Notes: a model not told the origin generated them from the letters alone. 41,810 nt of DNA from Deltaproteobacteria bacterium (GCA_029555025.1 JAKPTZ010000044.1:1-41810), one strand, 5' to 3'. Numbered from the stretch's first letter, positions 8,175 through 17,679 are shown. A program made the numbers and translations.

Positions 8175-9833
8175 TTACTTGTTCATATCCCGGAAACGGT
8201 TAGTGACCGGATACCTTCTGTCACGCCCGAAATTCCTTGACGAAATCTTGACCCCCGGGGCGGCCTGGCGTCTCTTGTATTCAGACTGGTACAGCAGATT
8301 TTCCACCCGGCACACCGTCTCGGCCGCATGGCCTTCCGCACCGATGTCCGAAAGGGACTTCTCGCCCTCAACCAGGCTTTCAAGGATTGCGTCCAGTTCC
8401 GCGTACGGGGGCAGCGAATCCTGATCCTTCTGATCCGGCCGCAATTCCGCGCTTGGCGGCCGTTCAATCGTGCGATCCGGCATAACGCGCCCTTCCGGCC
8501 CCTTGAACTGACTGACGAAATTGGCGTTCCGCCACCGCGACAGGGCAAACACATCGGTCTTGTAAATGTCCTTCAGGACGGAATAGCCCCCGCACATGTC
8601 GCCATAAATGGTGGCGTAGCCGACGGAAGATTCGGACTTGTTTCCCGTCGTAAGCACCATCTTTCCAAATTTGTTGGAAATCGCCATCAGGACTATTCCG
8701 CGCACCCTGGCCTGAACGTTTTCCTCGGTGATGTCCGGGTCACGCCCCGCGAAAAGACCGGAAAGCATCAAGGACAAAGCCTCGACCGCAGGGGCGATCG
8801 GAACGACGTCATACCTGGCGCCCAGCAGGGCCGCCGTGGCGGAGGCTTCCTGAAGGCTGACCCCGCTGGTGAAGGTGTATGGCATCATCACCAGATGAAC
8901 CTTGTCCGAACCAAGCGCATCGACCGCGACTGCCGCGGTCAGCGCGCTGTCAACGCCACCCGAAAGACCAATCAGCACGCCGGGGAAGCGGTTCTTGACG
9001 ACGTAGTCGCGCAGGCCCACGACCATCGCCATATATATCGATTCAAGCCTGCCTGGACGAGGTTCGACGCGGCCCGGTTCACATGTCCACCCGCCGTCGT
9101 CACGAAGAAAGACGACGTCCTGGCCGTCCTCGTCCCATGAACGAAGCCCCGCCCGCAGGTCACCGTCGCGACCAAGCACGAACGAAGCCCCGTCGAAGAC
9201 AAGCTCGTCCTGACCGCCGAACTGGTTGACATAAACCATCGGAAGCCCGGTCTCGCGCACCCTTGACGACGCGGCTTCAAGTCGCCGGCCCTGCTTGTTG
9301 ACGTCGAAGGGAGAACCGTTGATGGAAACCAGGATCTCGGCCCCCTGGCGCCGGAGTTCCCGGCATACGTCCGGCTTCCAGATGTCCTCGCAGACCGGGA
9401 GCCCAAGCCTGACGCCACGGAAATCGACCGGCGACGGCACCGGCCCGGGGCAGAAGACGCGCATCTCGTCAAAAACCCCGTAATTCGGCAGTTGACGCTT
9501 CAGGCTGGCCGCCTTGACGCTTCCGCCTTCAAGCAGCAGCGCCGCGTTGAATACCCGGCCTTCGACTTCCCACGGACAGCCGATCACGATTCCGGGCCCG
9601 TCCGCGCACGACAAGGCCAACGCGTGTGCCGCATCCATCGCCCGACGCAGGAAGACCGGCTTCAGAACCAGATCCTCCGGTGGATAACCGACGATAAAGA
9701 GCTCGGAAAAAATCACCAGATCGGCACCGGCCGCGCGGGCCTGGGCCCATCGGGCCATCGCAAGCGCGACATTCCCGTCGATATCACCCACCACCGGGTT
9801 GGCCTGAACCAGATGCATGCGAATCGATTTCAT
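8175..9833 (-). CDS. nadE: Glutamine-dependent NAD+ synthetase
   Basis: This 552-residue bifunctional enzyme makes NAD from deamido-NAD with ammonia released from glutamine. The N-terminal nitrilase-like glutaminase (1 to about 265) shows FSELFIVGYPPEDL (catalytic Glu), a Lys in the KRQLPNYGVFDE segment, and the nucleophile in LPVCEDIWKP. The C-terminal NAD synthetase domain has the PP-loop SGGVDSALTAAVAVDALG and the downstream TTGNKSESSVGYATIYGDMCGG motif. The ATG at 9831-9833 is chosen because GGAGG sits 7 nt upstream and MKSIRMHLVQANP matches family N-termini; the frame is open 14 codons further. It heads a two-gene unit with the SDR. Confidence 0.96.
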   Translation of the reverse strand: MKSIRMHLVQANPVVGDIDGNVALAMARWAQARAAGADLVIFSELFIVGYPPEDLVLKPVFLRRAMDAAHALALSCADGPGIVIGCPWEVEGRVFNAALLLEGGSVKAASLKRQLPNYGVFDEMRVFCPGPVPSPVDFRGVRLGLPVCEDIWKPDVCRELRRQGAEILVSINGSPFDVNKQGRRLEAASSRVRETGLPMVYVNQFGGQDELVFDGASFVLGRDGDLRAGLRSWDEDGQDVVFLRDDGGWTCEPGRVEPRPGRLESIYMAMVVGLRDYVVKNRFPGVLIGLSGGVDSALTAAVAVDALGSDKVHLVMMPYTFTSGVSLQEASATAALLGARYDVVPIAPAVEALSLMLSGLFAGRDPDITEENVQARVRGIVLMAISNKFGKMVLTTGNKSESSVGYATIYGDMCGGYSVLKDIYKTDVFALSRWRNANFVSQFKGPEGRVMPDRTIERPPSAELRPDQKDQDSLPPYAELDAILESLVEGEKSLSDIGAEGHAAETVCRVENLLYQSEYKRRQAAPGVKISSRNFGRDRRYPVTNRFRDMNK

Positions 9834-9977
9834 CAACGCCTCCGGACCTGACATCCGGCGGATGCCGGCGGCCACAAGTTACCAGCACGGCGACCATTTT
9901 TCCAGAGGGTGGAGCAGCGCCGCGAAATCCGGGCTATCATTTCACGGGCCGTGTATTCCTTCAGGACGGAGGTACAG

Positions 9978-10967
9978 ATGTCACACAGGGTTTTCGTTTC
10001 CAGGCTGATCCCCGAAGCGGGACTTGAAATTCTGCGCGCACGAACCGATCTCGACGTGTGGAGTGGGGAAATGCCTCCGTCGCCAACCGAACTGCGCGAT
10101 CGCGTTAAGGGATGCGACGGCGCGATATGCCTGCTTTCCGACACCATCGATGCCGCCTTTTTCAAAGCCGCGGGACCGGCGTTGAAGGTGGTCAGCCTGT
10201 TCGCGGCCGGGTACAACAATGTTGACATGAACGCGGCCCGCGAGGCGCGCGTGATCATAACCAACACCCCGGATCAGTTGACCGAAGCCACCGCTGAACT
10301 GGCCTTCACGCTTATGGCCGCCGCCGCCAGGCGCGTAAAGGAAGGCATCGACAACGTACGGGACGGCCAGTGGAGAACCTGGGGACCTTTGATACTGCGG
10401 GGCCGGGATCTGCGCGGTTCGACGCTCGGCATCATCGGGATGGGGCGCATCGGCGCCGCTCTGGCCCGGCGGGCAGTCGCATTCGGCATGCAAGTCGTCT
10501 TCTTCGACCCGTCGCCGTTCATGATTCCGCCAGGCGACGCACCGGTGACAAGGGTAGCCACGCTTGACGAACTGCTGGGACGATCCGACTTCGTGTCCCT
10601 GCACTGCCCGCTGACGCCACAAACCAGGCACATAATCCGCAAGGAAACGATCGCATTGATGAAGCCGGGGTGCGTCCTTGTTAACACGGCTCGCGGCCCG
10701 TGCATCGACACGGACGCGCTGGTCGATGCCCTGAAGAAAGACCGGATTTTCGCGGCAGGCCTGGACGTGACCGATCCGGAACCGCTTCCGGCAGACCACC
10801 CGCTGGTATCCCTGCCCAACTGCCTGATCCTTCCCCACGTCGGAAGCGCGACATTCTCGACGCGGGATGCCATGGCCGTCGGGGCAGCACGGAACCTGCT
10901 GGACGTACTTGATAACAGGCTGCCGGCGGACACTTTGAACCCCGACGTCTTTTCACTTCCTCATTGA
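9978..10967 (+). CDS. D-2-hydroxyacid dehydrogenase (glyoxylate/hydroxypyruvate reductase type)
   Basis: This 329-residue cytosolic NAD(P)-dependent reductase likely reduces glyoxylate or hydroxypyruvate. The D-isomer dehydrogenase landmarks are present: a Rossmann motif GIIGMGRIGAALARRA, NTARGPCID with the substrate-binding Arg, DVTDPEPLPADHPL with the catalytic Glu, and LPHVGSAT with the catalytic His. The overall sequence is closest in style to the GRHPR/GyaR group, but other 2-hydroxyacids remain possible. The ATG at 9978 has a strong GGAGG 6 nt upstream; the frame is open 23 codons further without a better start. It diverges from nadE. Confidence 0.93.
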   Translation: MSHRVFVSRLIPEAGLEILRARTDLDVWSGEMPPSPTELRDRVKGCDGAICLLSDTIDAAFFKAAGPALKVVSLFAAGYNNVDMNAAREARVIITNTPDQLTEATAELAFTLMAAAARRVKEGIDNVRDGQWRTWGPLILRGRDLRGSTLGIIGMGRIGAALARRAVAFGMQVVFFDPSPFMIPPGDAPVTRVATLDELLGRSDFVSLHCPLTPQTRHIIRKETIALMKPGCVLVNTARGPCIDTDALVDALKKDRIFAAGLDVTDPEPLPADHPLVSLPNCLILPHVGSATFSTRDAMAVGAARNLLDVLDNRLPADTLNPDVFSLPH

Positions 10968-11007
10968 GGATCTTCATTGACGATCTTCCAGCGGCCGGCT
11001 TTTGTGG

Positions 11008-11013
11008 TAACAT
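11008..11013 (+). promoter_or_regulatory. Weak extended -10 upstream of the duplicated-domain gene
   Basis: TGGTAACAT gives a TGn-extended -10-like element about 34 nt upstream of the ATG at 11047. A TTGACG at 10977 is too far upstream (25 bp) for standard spacing. Confidence 0.3.
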
Positions 11014-11046
11014 TTTTTGAGACTTTTTTACGGACGGGGAACCCAT

Positions 11047-11958
11047 ATGAAAAACCTTATCTGTGCCGCGATCGCGCTTTCACTGCTGCTTCCGGCAGTC
11101 GCATCCGCGAGGCCGGGCGACACCGGTTTCGTCGTGACTTCAAGGAAGTACAACGAAAGGGAAAACTATGCGGCAATCTGCCACGAGGAATTCGGGATTC
11201 ACGCAAGGGTCGCCGATTTTGCAGACATCAGGGATCTGATTCGACGTGATCCCTACATGCGGGATTTCATCGAGGACACCGGGCTCCAGGCGTTCAAGTC
11301 GTCGGCCCTGCTTCATTTCCGTGGTCAGAAATGGGGTCCCCGCGGCGAGCCGTATTACATCCAGAAGCGCGACCACAAGCGTTCACGGCGAACCGAGGGC
11401 ATCATCGACCAGATCGGTGACGGCCTTTTCGAATTGAAGGTGCGCAAGAACAACGCCAAGCCGATCATGTGCTTCATTCCGCACGAACATCGTCGCGAGG
11501 CTCCCAGGGTAAGGCTGCCGCTGACACCGCCCCCGCCGCCGGTTCTGCGTGAACCGCCGCCGCCGCCCCCGCCGCCCCCGCCACCGGCAAGGGATCCAAG
11601 GCTTCTTTCGACGAAGCGCATGTACCGTGAACACCATTTCCTGAACGACAAGTGCCGCGCCGAATTTGGTCCCGGAGCACGGGTCGCCGACTGGGAAGAC
11701 ATTCAAAGGTACGTCCGTTCGGGACGCGACTTCGAACAGTTCCTGCGGGAAAACGACATACACCGCGGCAATCGCGACCGGCTGGTTTATTACCGGGGTC
11801 AGTACAAGGATCACCGCGATCGTCATTTTTATCTGATCTACAACGAAAAAGGCCTTACGCCCAGTGCGGTTACGCCGATCGATCGTGCCCACGGGAACCG
11901 GCTGAACCTGGCCGGCATGATGCACCTGCGGTCACCGATCCTCTGCCTGGTTCCTTGA
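11047..11958 (+). CDS. Secreted protein with a duplicated unknown domain and polyproline linker
   Basis: I do not recognise this 303-residue protein. A clear signal peptide (1 to 21, cleavage after VASA) is followed by two tandem copies of about 100 residues, at roughly 35 to 145 and 190 to 303. A linker of 11 consecutive prolines, with more nearby, joins them. The copies align through Y/M-x-E, C-x-E-F-G, ARVADF/W-x-DI, a charged D/R-F-x-x-F/L segment, and a closing IMCFIP / ILCLVP. Each copy keeps two cysteines at equivalent ends, suggesting one disulfide per domain. The ATG at 11047 fits the signal peptide. The protein is periplasmic or secreted. No enzymatic motif is visible. Confidence 0.72.
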   Translation: MKNLICAAIALSLLLPAVASARPGDTGFVVTSRKYNERENYAAICHEEFGIHARVADFADIRDLIRRDPYMRDFIEDTGLQAFKSSALLHFRGQKWGPRGEPYYIQKRDHKRSRRTEGIIDQIGDGLFELKVRKNNAKPIMCFIPHEHRREAPRVRLPLTPPPPPVLREPPPPPPPPPPPARDPRLLSTKRMYREHHFLNDKCRAEFGPGARVADWEDIQRYVRSGRDFEQFLRENDIHRGNRDRLVYYRGQYKDHRDRHFYLIYNEKGLTPSAVTPIDRAHGNRLNLAGMMHLRSPILCLVP

Positions 11959-11974
11959 CGATCAATCCACAAAT

Positions 11975-12001
11975 CGTCCGGGGGCGATGCGAACCCGGAC
12001 G
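11975..12001. repeat. Perfect 8-bp inverted repeat between genes
   Basis: CGTCCGGG and CCCGGACG flank an 11-nt loop, 16 bp after the stop of the duplicated-domain gene. No T-run follows, so it is not a standard intrinsic terminator. It could attenuate readthrough or protect the 3' end of the mRNA. Confidence 0.6.
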
Positions 12002-12055
12002 GGAAGACACTCGGCTACTTTGCGATCCCGACGGCGACATTTTCAGGTGAATGAA

Positions 12056-13219
12056 ATGAAAAACCGGGGCCTGGTAATCATGCTTGTTGTCCTGGCCGCC
12101 GGTTGCGCGGATTCGTCCGGTACTGGCAGCGATGCGTACGGGGATACTTCCCTGGCAGGACTTCCGACGATGCCGCTTCGGACTGAAGGTCGCTTCATCG
12201 TGGACGCCGAAGGCCGGCGGGTCAAGCTTGCGGGATACAACTGGAACGATGGCGAAGGTCCGATGTTCACGATGTCCGGGCTGGCCTCGCAGCACCGCGA
12301 CGACATTGCCCAAAGGCTGGCGCGGCTTGGATTCAACACAATCCGGCTTGTCTGGTCCAACCAGCTCGTCGAACAGAATCCCATGGTTCAGGCGAACCTG
12401 CTGGCCGCCAATCCGGATCTTGTCGGAAAGACGGCGCTCGAAGTCATGGACGCGGTGGTCGAATCGCTTGGCGAACACGGATTGATGGTTGTAATGAACA
12501 ACCACATATCGGACGCCATCTACTGCTGCAAGAGTGATGACGACAACACGCTGTGGTACAACGACCGCTTTCCGGAATCCGCCTGGATCAACGACTGGAA
12601 GACGATCGCCGCAAGGTATCGTGGTCATGCCAACGTCATCGGCGCCGACCTGCGCAACGAACCCAGGCTTTTCGCGTACTGGGGACCGGATGCCGGCAGC
12701 GAAATGGACTGGGCCGCGGCGGCCGAGCGCGCGGGAAACGCCGTTCTATCGGAAGCCCCGGACTGGCTGATATTCGTCGAGGGTGTCAATTACGCCCAGG
12801 AACTTGGCGGCGTCGCCCGTCGCCCGCTGGAATTTAAGGTGAAGAACCGGCTGGTGTATTCGGTTCACGACTATCCATGGTTCTTCAGGGACGAGTCGCC
12901 TGAAGAAATGCGGGCGAAGTGGGAACGGAACTGGGCCTTCATCTTCAGGGATCAGGGTAAGGCTGCCCCGGTATGGATCGGCGAATTCGGCCTGTGCAAC
13001 ACATGCTTTGAAGACAACGGAATGAACCAGGTCTGGTTCGAGACGTTCACGGCCTTCATCAAGGACAACGACCTGGACTGGTGCTGGTGGGTGCTTCATG
13101 AAGGCGACACGCCATACGGATGGGGCGTCTTTGATGAAAAGACGAACGAACCGTGGTCGCCCGGCCTGATGGAAGTTCATCGCGGCATGATTGCCCCGAC
13201 GAAGGGACCGGGCATTTAG
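12056..13219 (+). CDS. GH5-like glycoside hydrolase lipoprotein
   Basis: This 387-residue protein is a predicted lipoprotein (MKNRGLVIML signal, lipobox LAAGC) and so is likely attached to the outer membrane. The rest looks like a TIM-barrel cellulase-type GH5 domain. GFNTIRLVWSNQ is near the start, ADLRNEP supplies the acid/base E202, and WIGEFGL supplies the nucleophile E310, a spacing of 108 residues that fits the family. The late WCWWVLHEGD segment carries the aromatic substrate-binding wall. GH5 members cleave beta-glucans, mannans or related chains; the exact substrate is unknown. The ATG at 12056 has AGGTGA 6 nt upstream and fits the signal peptide; the frame is open 23 codons further. 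Confidence 0.85.
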   Translation: MKNRGLVIMLVVLAAGCADSSGTGSDAYGDTSLAGLPTMPLRTEGRFIVDAEGRRVKLAGYNWNDGEGPMFTMSGLASQHRDDIAQRLARLGFNTIRLVWSNQLVEQNPMVQANLLAANPDLVGKTALEVMDAVVESLGEHGLMVVMNNHISDAIYCCKSDDDNTLWYNDRFPESAWINDWKTIAARYRGHANVIGADLRNEPRLFAYWGPDAGSEMDWAAAAERAGNAVLSEAPDWLIFVEGVNYAQELGGVARRPLEFKVKNRLVYSVHDYPWFFRDESPEEMRAKWERNWAFIFRDQGKAAPVWIGEFGLCNTCFEDNGMNQVWFETFTAFIKDNDLDWCWWVLHEGDTPYGWGVFDEKTNEPWSPGLMEVHRGMIAPTKGPGI

Positions 13220-13229
13220 ATTCAAGGGC

Positions 13230-13315
13230 TGGTGCCAAGGGCGGGACTCGAACCCGCACGCCCTTGCGGACAAGGGATTTTAAGTCCCCTGCGTCTGCCA
13301 TTTCGCCACCTTGGC
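13230..13315 (-). tRNA. tRNA-Leu (anticodon UAA)
   Basis: The minus strand folds as a class II tRNA. The 7-bp acceptor GCCAAGG pairs with CCTTGGC, the anticodon loop is CTTAAAA with anticodon TAA, the variable arm is long and paired, and the T-arm is GCGGGTTCGAGTCCCGC. Discriminator A73 is followed by an encoded CCA (13230-13232). It reads UUA/UUG leucine codons. It sits convergent to the GH5-like gene and immediately precedes, on the other strand, the TPR lipoprotein gene. Confidence 0.97.
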
Positions 13316-13359
13316 GCGACTGAAGTATGCACCAGGAATGCCACACAAGGAAGATGCTT

Positions 13360-14283
13360 GTGGACTGCGCGACGGATTCCGTGGCGGCTGGCCTGGCAAC
13401 CTGCGACCGCCCGGCCCGGCCGCGGTTCATGGCGATTGCCGCAATTCTTCTTGCGACTGCGGGCGGATGTGCCGGACATCATGTCAGGACGGCGGTTCAG
13501 GGAACCGCGTCAGGTTCCTTGACCGCATGCGGGGCGGGCGTCGGGCTGTCGGCCGAACTGCCGATACTCGCCGACGGCCGCTTCTTCGACCTGCTTGAAG
13601 CGGAACAGGTCATGTGTCCCGGCGGCGCAATTGCGACCTTGGGTGGCGATCCGGACAAGTTATTGTCAATCGCCTGTCCCGGCGCGCGGATTGCGATTTA
13701 TTGCAAAGCCGACGCAATCCTGCCCGACTGCGTCCCGGAACCCCTCAAAACGCTCAATCCCGATGCCGCCCGAATGGCCGCCGCAGCGGTTTCGCGAATC
13801 GGCGCCGATCGCCGGACCGATTCGTTGAAGCTTGCGAAAAAGGCATCTGACATCCAGCCCGATTCGGAATTCATCCTGGCTGCCCTGGCATCGGCCCAGA
13901 TGGCGAACGGGGATTTCGCGGGCGCGGAAAAGACGCTTTCACGGGCGATCGGCATCAACCCGGATTCGCCGGCCCTGCGGCTGGCACACGCCGTCGCGAT
14001 GTCCGAACTGGGCGACAAGAACTCGTATGCCGCCGAAATCGCGCGACTGTACGACGATCTGCCGGTCGACCATACGATGCGCCCCGACCTTCAGTGCAGG
14101 CTTGCCGACAACCAGAACCGGCTGGGAAACCGGAAGGTGGCAATCACGATGGCCCGCGAGGCGTGCCGGGCGGGCGCCACGATGTGCTGCGGCATGGCGG
14201 CAAGCGATCCCGAACCTGTGGAAGTGGTGCCTTGGAAGGAACCGGGAATCGGGCAAGGCGATAAGGATCAGGGCTCGATGTAG
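13360..14283 (+). CDS. TPR-containing putative lipoprotein
   Basis: This roughly 307-residue protein has a signal-like stretch [18 protein letters not shown] that reads as a lipobox, then a unique N-terminal region with several cysteines. Next come two to three tetratricopeptide-type helical hairpins (around [19 protein letters not shown] and the [21 protein letters not shown] copy). TPRs mediate protein contacts; no catalytic motif is seen. The start is uncertain. GTG at 13360 has AAGGAAG 6 nt upstream; ATG at 13354, ATG at 13327 and ATG at 13429 are alternatives, the last lacking a charged n-region. The 3' end overlaps the convergent Cys-rich lipoprotein gene by 16 bp. Confidence 0.72.
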   Translation: MDCATDSVAAGLATCDRPARPRFMAIAAILLATAGGCAGHHVRTAVQGTASGSLTACGAGVGLSAELPILADGRFFDLLEAEQVMCPGGAIATLGGDPDKLLSIACPGARIAIYCKADAILPDCVPEPLKTLNPDAARMAAAAVSRIGADRRTDSLKLAKKASDIQPDSEFILAALASAQMANGDFAGAEKTLSRAIGINPDSPALRLAHAVAMSELGDKNSYAAEIARLYDDLPVDHTMRPDLQCRLADNQNRLGNRKVAITMAREACRAGATMCCGMAASDPEPVEVVPWKEPGIGQGDKDQGSM

Positions 14284-14669
14284 CGATCGTATGCGGTCGA
14301 TTCGCAAACGTTGCGGTATTCGTCGGCGGACCAGTTCTTGCCATAGACCCAGGTGGTGATCAGGCGGTCCTTCTGCCTGCCGTTCTGGCACCCGCCGATC
14401 GAGTTTTCACGCGGACATGTGCAGCCGAAGTAGAAGACGCCCTTCTGTTCCTTCTCGCAGATCTTCTTCATCCGGGCCTCGCCTTCCGACGTGAAGCACG
14501 TGCCATTCTTGTTGATCTCTTCGCACTGAAGATCCCAGCAACCCTTTTCATACCAGCACGAAGCCTGGGCACCGGTCTCGGGGCCGCAATTGGCCGGCTT
14601 TTCCGGTGTCCGATCACACCCGGCCGCAACAAGCACGAACGCGAAAATCACGAAAACAGACGACTTCAC
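14268..14669 (-). CDS. Small cysteine-rich lipoprotein of unknown function
   Basis: I do not recognise this 133-residue protein. It starts with a lipoprotein signal (VKSSVFVIFAFVLVAAGC). The mature part holds ten cysteines besides the lipidated one, an even number compatible with five disulfides, in a pattern that includes CWYEKGCWDLQC and GCTC. Such small disulfide-rich modules occur on the surface of deltaproteobacteria, often as binding or inhibitor-like domains. GTG at 14667-14669 is chosen because GGTGGTGAT precedes it directly and the signal peptide then starts normally; ATG codons 11 and 13 codons upstream are less likely. It lies 62 bp downstream of pgm on the same strand. Confidence 0.7.
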   Translation of the reverse strand: MKSSVFVIFAFVLVAAGCDRTPEKPANCGPETGAQASCWYEKGCWDLQCEEINKNGTCFTSEGEARMKKICEKEQKGVFYFGCTCPRENSIGGCQNGRQKDRLITTWVYGKNWSADEYRNVCESTAYDRYIEP

Positions 14670-14730
14670 ATCACCACCCGCAGAAAAAGCAGGACGGAAC
14701 ATTAACACATAAGTTCAGGCATGTCGCCAA

Positions 14731-16383
14731 CTACATCGGCGCGCCGGAACCATCAAGAACAGCATCGACCATGTCTCGTGCCTCGGCCAGGATACGATCC
14801 AGATGATCCTGCCCGACCAGGCTTTCCGCATAGATCTTGTAGATGTTTTCCGTGCCCGACGGCCGCGCCGCGAACCACCCGTCCGGGGCGACGACCTTCA
14901 ACCCGCCGATCGGCGCGTCGTTGCCCGGCGCGCTGGTCAGTCTGGCCACGATGGGCCGGCCGCCGAGCGTCCCGGCCCGGACCATTTCCGGACGAAGGTT
15001 GCCCAGGAGCCTTCTGGAAGATGCGTCGGCCGGGGAATCGACCCGTGCATAGAATGAACGCCCGAAGCGGGCCTCGATGTCGGCGTGCAGGCTGCCGGGA
15101 TCGCGCCCGGTCACGGCCATGATCTCGGCCGCCAGCAGGTTCGCGATAATCCCGTCCTTGTCGGTGGTCCATGCCGTGCCGTCGCGCCGCAGGAACGAGG
15201 CACCGGCGCTTTCCTCGCCGCAGAAGCCGAAACTGCCGTCAAGAAGGCCCTCGACGAACCACTTGAAGCCGACGGGAACCTCGACCACGCGCCTTTTTGC
15301 GGCCGCCGCGACAAGGTCGATTACCGAACTGGAAACAAGCGTCTTCCCGACTGCCGCGTCGGCACGCCAGCCCGGCCTGTGGGCAAAAAGATACTGGATC
15401 ATGACGGCCAGGTACGCGTTCGGCGACATCAGGCCGGCATGCCTGGTGACAATGCCATGCCGATCGGAATCGGGATCGTTTCCAAACGCGATGTCGAAGC
15501 GATCCCTGAAGTCAATCAGGCCGGCCATCGCGTACGGCGAAGAACAGTCCATTCGCACCTTGCCGTCGTGATCGACCCGCATGAAACGAAATGAAGGATC
15601 CATGCTGGTGTTCACCACCTGCAGATCCAGCTTCCAACGGTCGCGAATCCTTTCCCAGTATGGCAGGGACGCGCCGCCCAGCGGATCGACGCCCAGTTTC
15701 AGCCCGGCCGACCTGATCGCGTCCAAATCGACGACGTCGCCAAGATCATCGACGTACCTGGAAATGAAATCGTGAGGAAGGATCCCGGGTTCCCTGATGG
15801 CCCGTTCGAACGGAAGCCGCTTCACGCCGTCCAATCCGGATGCAAGAATCTCGTTTGCCCGCCTCTGGATTGCGGCCGTCTCGTTTCCGCCGGCCGGCCC
15901 GCCGTGTGGCGGGTTGTACTTGAATCCACCGTCGGAAGGCGGGTTATGCGATGGAGTCACGACGATTCCGTCCGCCAGCCCGGAAGTCCTGCCACGATTA
16001 TGAACCAGGATCGCATGCGAAACGGCCGGAGTCGGCGTCACGATGTCGGCGAACCGGACGGCAACGCCATTGGCGGCCAGCACCTCGAGGGCGGTTTCAT
16101 GAGCCGGCGCGGAAAGGGCATGGGAGTCCATGCCGATGAACAGCGGGCCGTCGAACCCCCGCGAGGCCCGGTACTCGCAGACGGCCTGTGTTACCGCAAG
16201 AATGTGATCTTCGTTGAAGGTGCCGTCAACCGATCTGCCCCTGTGACCCGAAGTGCCGAACGACACGGCCTGAGCCGGGGTTCCCGGATCGGGGCGGACG
16301 GAATGGTACGCACTGACGACCGAATCGACATCCTCGACAAGCTCCGGTGGCACCGGCTTTCCTGCAAGCGGTGAAACTGCCAT
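14731..16383 (-). CDS. pgm: Phosphoglucomutase, alpha-D-glucose phosphate-specific
   Basis: This 550-residue enzyme interconverts glucose 1-phosphate and glucose 6-phosphate for glycogen, trehalose and cell-envelope sugar synthesis. It matches the bacterial Pgm family across its full length. [11 protein letters not shown] is near the start, and the phosphoserine loop [15 protein letters not shown] holds S145, one residue off E. coli S146. The metal loop is [10 protein letters not shown], the sugar-binding loop [10 protein letters not shown], and the phosphate-binding RPSGTEN is near the C-terminus. The ATG follows GAGGT, with a TATAAT box about 27 nt upstream. The PPC-like lipoprotein gene ends 82 bp upstream on the same strand. 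Confidence 0.97.
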   Translation of the reverse strand: MAVSPLAGKPVPPELVEDVDSVVSAYHSVRPDPGTPAQAVSFGTSGHRGRSVDGTFNEDHILAVTQAVCEYRASRGFDGPLFIGMDSHALSAPAHETALEVLAANGVAVRFADIVTPTPAVSHAILVHNRGRTSGLADGIVVTPSHNPPSDGGFKYNPPHGGPAGGNETAAIQRRANEILASGLDGVKRLPFERAIREPGILPHDFISRYVDDLGDVVDLDAIRSAGLKLGVDPLGGASLPYWERIRDRWKLDLQVVNTSMDPSFRFMRVDHDGKVRMDCSSPYAMAGLIDFRDRFDIAFGNDPDSDRHGIVTRHAGLMSPNAYLAVMIQYLFAHRPGWRADAAVGKTLVSSSVIDLVAAAAKRRVVEVPVGFKWFVEGLLDGSFGFCGEESAGASFLRRDGTAWTTDKDGIIANLLAAEIMAVTGRDPGSLHADIEARFGRSFYARVDSPADASSRRLLGNLRPEMVRAGTLGGRPIVARLTSAPGNDAPIGGLKVVAPDGWFAARPSGTENIYKIYAESLVGQDHLDRILAEARDMVDAVLDGSGAPM

Positions 16384-16409
16384 GAAACGACCTCGATTGC
16401 GACGGCCGC

Positions 16410-16415
16410 ATTATA
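16410..16415 (-). promoter_or_regulatory. Putative -10 box of pgm
   Basis: The minus strand reads ATATAATG with a perfect TATAAT, about 27 nt upstream of the pgm ATG. No good -35 is visible at 16 to 18 bp. Confidence 0.45.
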
Positions 16416-16464
16416 TGATGAAATCACAGGTACGGGACGGATGCGTTTCCGGCGGAACCGACAA

Positions 16465-17409
16465 TCAGAAGTCGCAGCACAGGTTCCAGTCGCCGGTGTA
16501 CTCGGAGTTCTGGAACAGGCTGGCCGAAAGCGAATAGGTGCCGGCGTGATCGCTTCCGGTGCTGTCAATGACGATCGTGTACCAGCCGGCCTCCGACTCG
16601 CTCATCGGCTTGATCTGGACGTTGTTGTACGTCGGTCGGTTGCCGTCCGACTGGTTCACGCATTGAAGCAGCGATTCGCGTTCAAGCGGACAAGTCCAGC
16701 CCCGATAGACTTTCACCATGAAGTCGATATGAATTCCCCAGTCCGGATGGTTGTAAATGAGGTGATCATCAACAGTGAAACTGAACAGATCCCCGGCCAC
16801 CAGGAAAACCCTGAAAAAGTGATCCAGGCCATCATCGTCGCATTCCGACTTGCACCACAAATCGTCGCCGCCACCAAAAATCGGGCAGCCCTTGGTGCTG
16901 ACGTCATCATCGTCTTCGTTACCGCCGGAATTTTCGTTAATGGTGTCGCTGTTCCAGGAAATCCCGCCGTTCAACAAAGTGAAACGGCCAAGGATCTGGG
17001 CGTCCGGGCAGGTCTTCCTGTTGGTTGACGAGTCCGGCAGGCACTCGTCCTGGCCAAGGAAGCACCGCGGCACATCCGGCTGATTCAAATCGGTGGCCGC
17101 GACATCCGTTTTGTCGGCGTCGTTGTCAACGACGTCGTCCGGCGGCTGGCCGTGATCTGCCCCCGAATCAACCGGGCCTTCGTCGGTATTGTCACCTTCG
17201 TCACCCGAAGTCGCGTCCGGCAGATCGGTTCGAACCGAATCGGGCTGAATCTGGCCGTCCGGCGCCACATCAATCGCCAAACCGTCCCCCGCGCCATCGT
17301 TCAGCCACATGTCTGGCAGCGGGATGAATACATCTCCATCGACACCAATTCCGCCCCCGCACCCCACCATCGACGCAAGCGCCACAAAAAGAACAAGGAT
17401 CTTTGTCAT
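16465..17409 (-). CDS. Lipoprotein with acidic tether and PPC-like domain
   Basis: This 314-residue predicted lipoprotein (MTKILVLFVALASMVGC) has a long Asp/Pro/Thr-rich tether (about 25 to 125). A C-terminal half looks like a bacterial pre-peptidase C-terminal (PPC)-type beta-sandwich: FFRVFLVAGDLFSFTVDDH, HIDFMVKVYRG and WYTIVIDSTGSDHAGTYSLSASL. Such domains often accompany secreted peptidases and may bind substrate or help folding; no catalytic residues are visible. Several cysteines (CFLGQDEC, CPDAQ, CPIF, CKSEC, terminal NLCCDF) may pair. The ATG at 17409 is chosen over an upstream in-frame start because it begins the signal peptide. It diverges from the zinc phospholipase-like gene. Confidence 0.75.
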   Translation of the reverse strand: MTKILVLFVALASMVGCGGGIGVDGDVFIPLPDMWLNDGAGDGLAIDVAPDGQIQPDSVRTDLPDATSGDEGDNTDEGPVDSGADHGQPPDDVVDNDADKTDVAATDLNQPDVPRCFLGQDECLPDSSTNRKTCPDAQILGRFTLLNGGISWNSDTINENSGGNEDDDDVSTKGCPIFGGGDDLWCKSECDDDGLDHFFRVFLVAGDLFSFTVDDHLIYNHPDWGIHIDFMVKVYRGWTCPLERESLLQCVNQSDGNRPTYNNVQIKPMSESEAGWYTIVIDSTGSDHAGTYSLSASLFQNSEYTGDWNLCCDF

Positions 17410-17604
17410 CGGCACACCCAGTCTTCGAACACGGCCATCAAGGCGGCGGCACATTCCGGCCCCGACGGAGGCTGGAAGTGTAGGTGAAACGAACGGATTT
17501 TTCACCCGCAACCGCGCCGTCAGCTCGCAACCAACCGAATATCAAGTAATTTCGGCCAGGAAGATCCGATCGACCATCACTCCCGCGTCAATGCCGATTG
17601 CGTG

Positions 17605-17633
17605 CTGACAGCATTGACCGGGAGTCCTATAAT
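17605..17633 (+). promoter_or_regulatory. Sigma70-type promoter of the zinc phospholipase-like gene
   Basis: CTGACA (17605-17610) and a perfect TATAAT (17628-17633) are separated by exactly 17 bp. The predicted transcription start near 17640 leaves a leader of about 40 nt before the ATG at 17680. The promoter likely also serves the agarase-like gene. Confidence 0.75.
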
Positions 17634-17679
17634 CTTGTCCGGCGTCAATCCCGGTCATTCCCGGAAAAGGTGATTCAGC

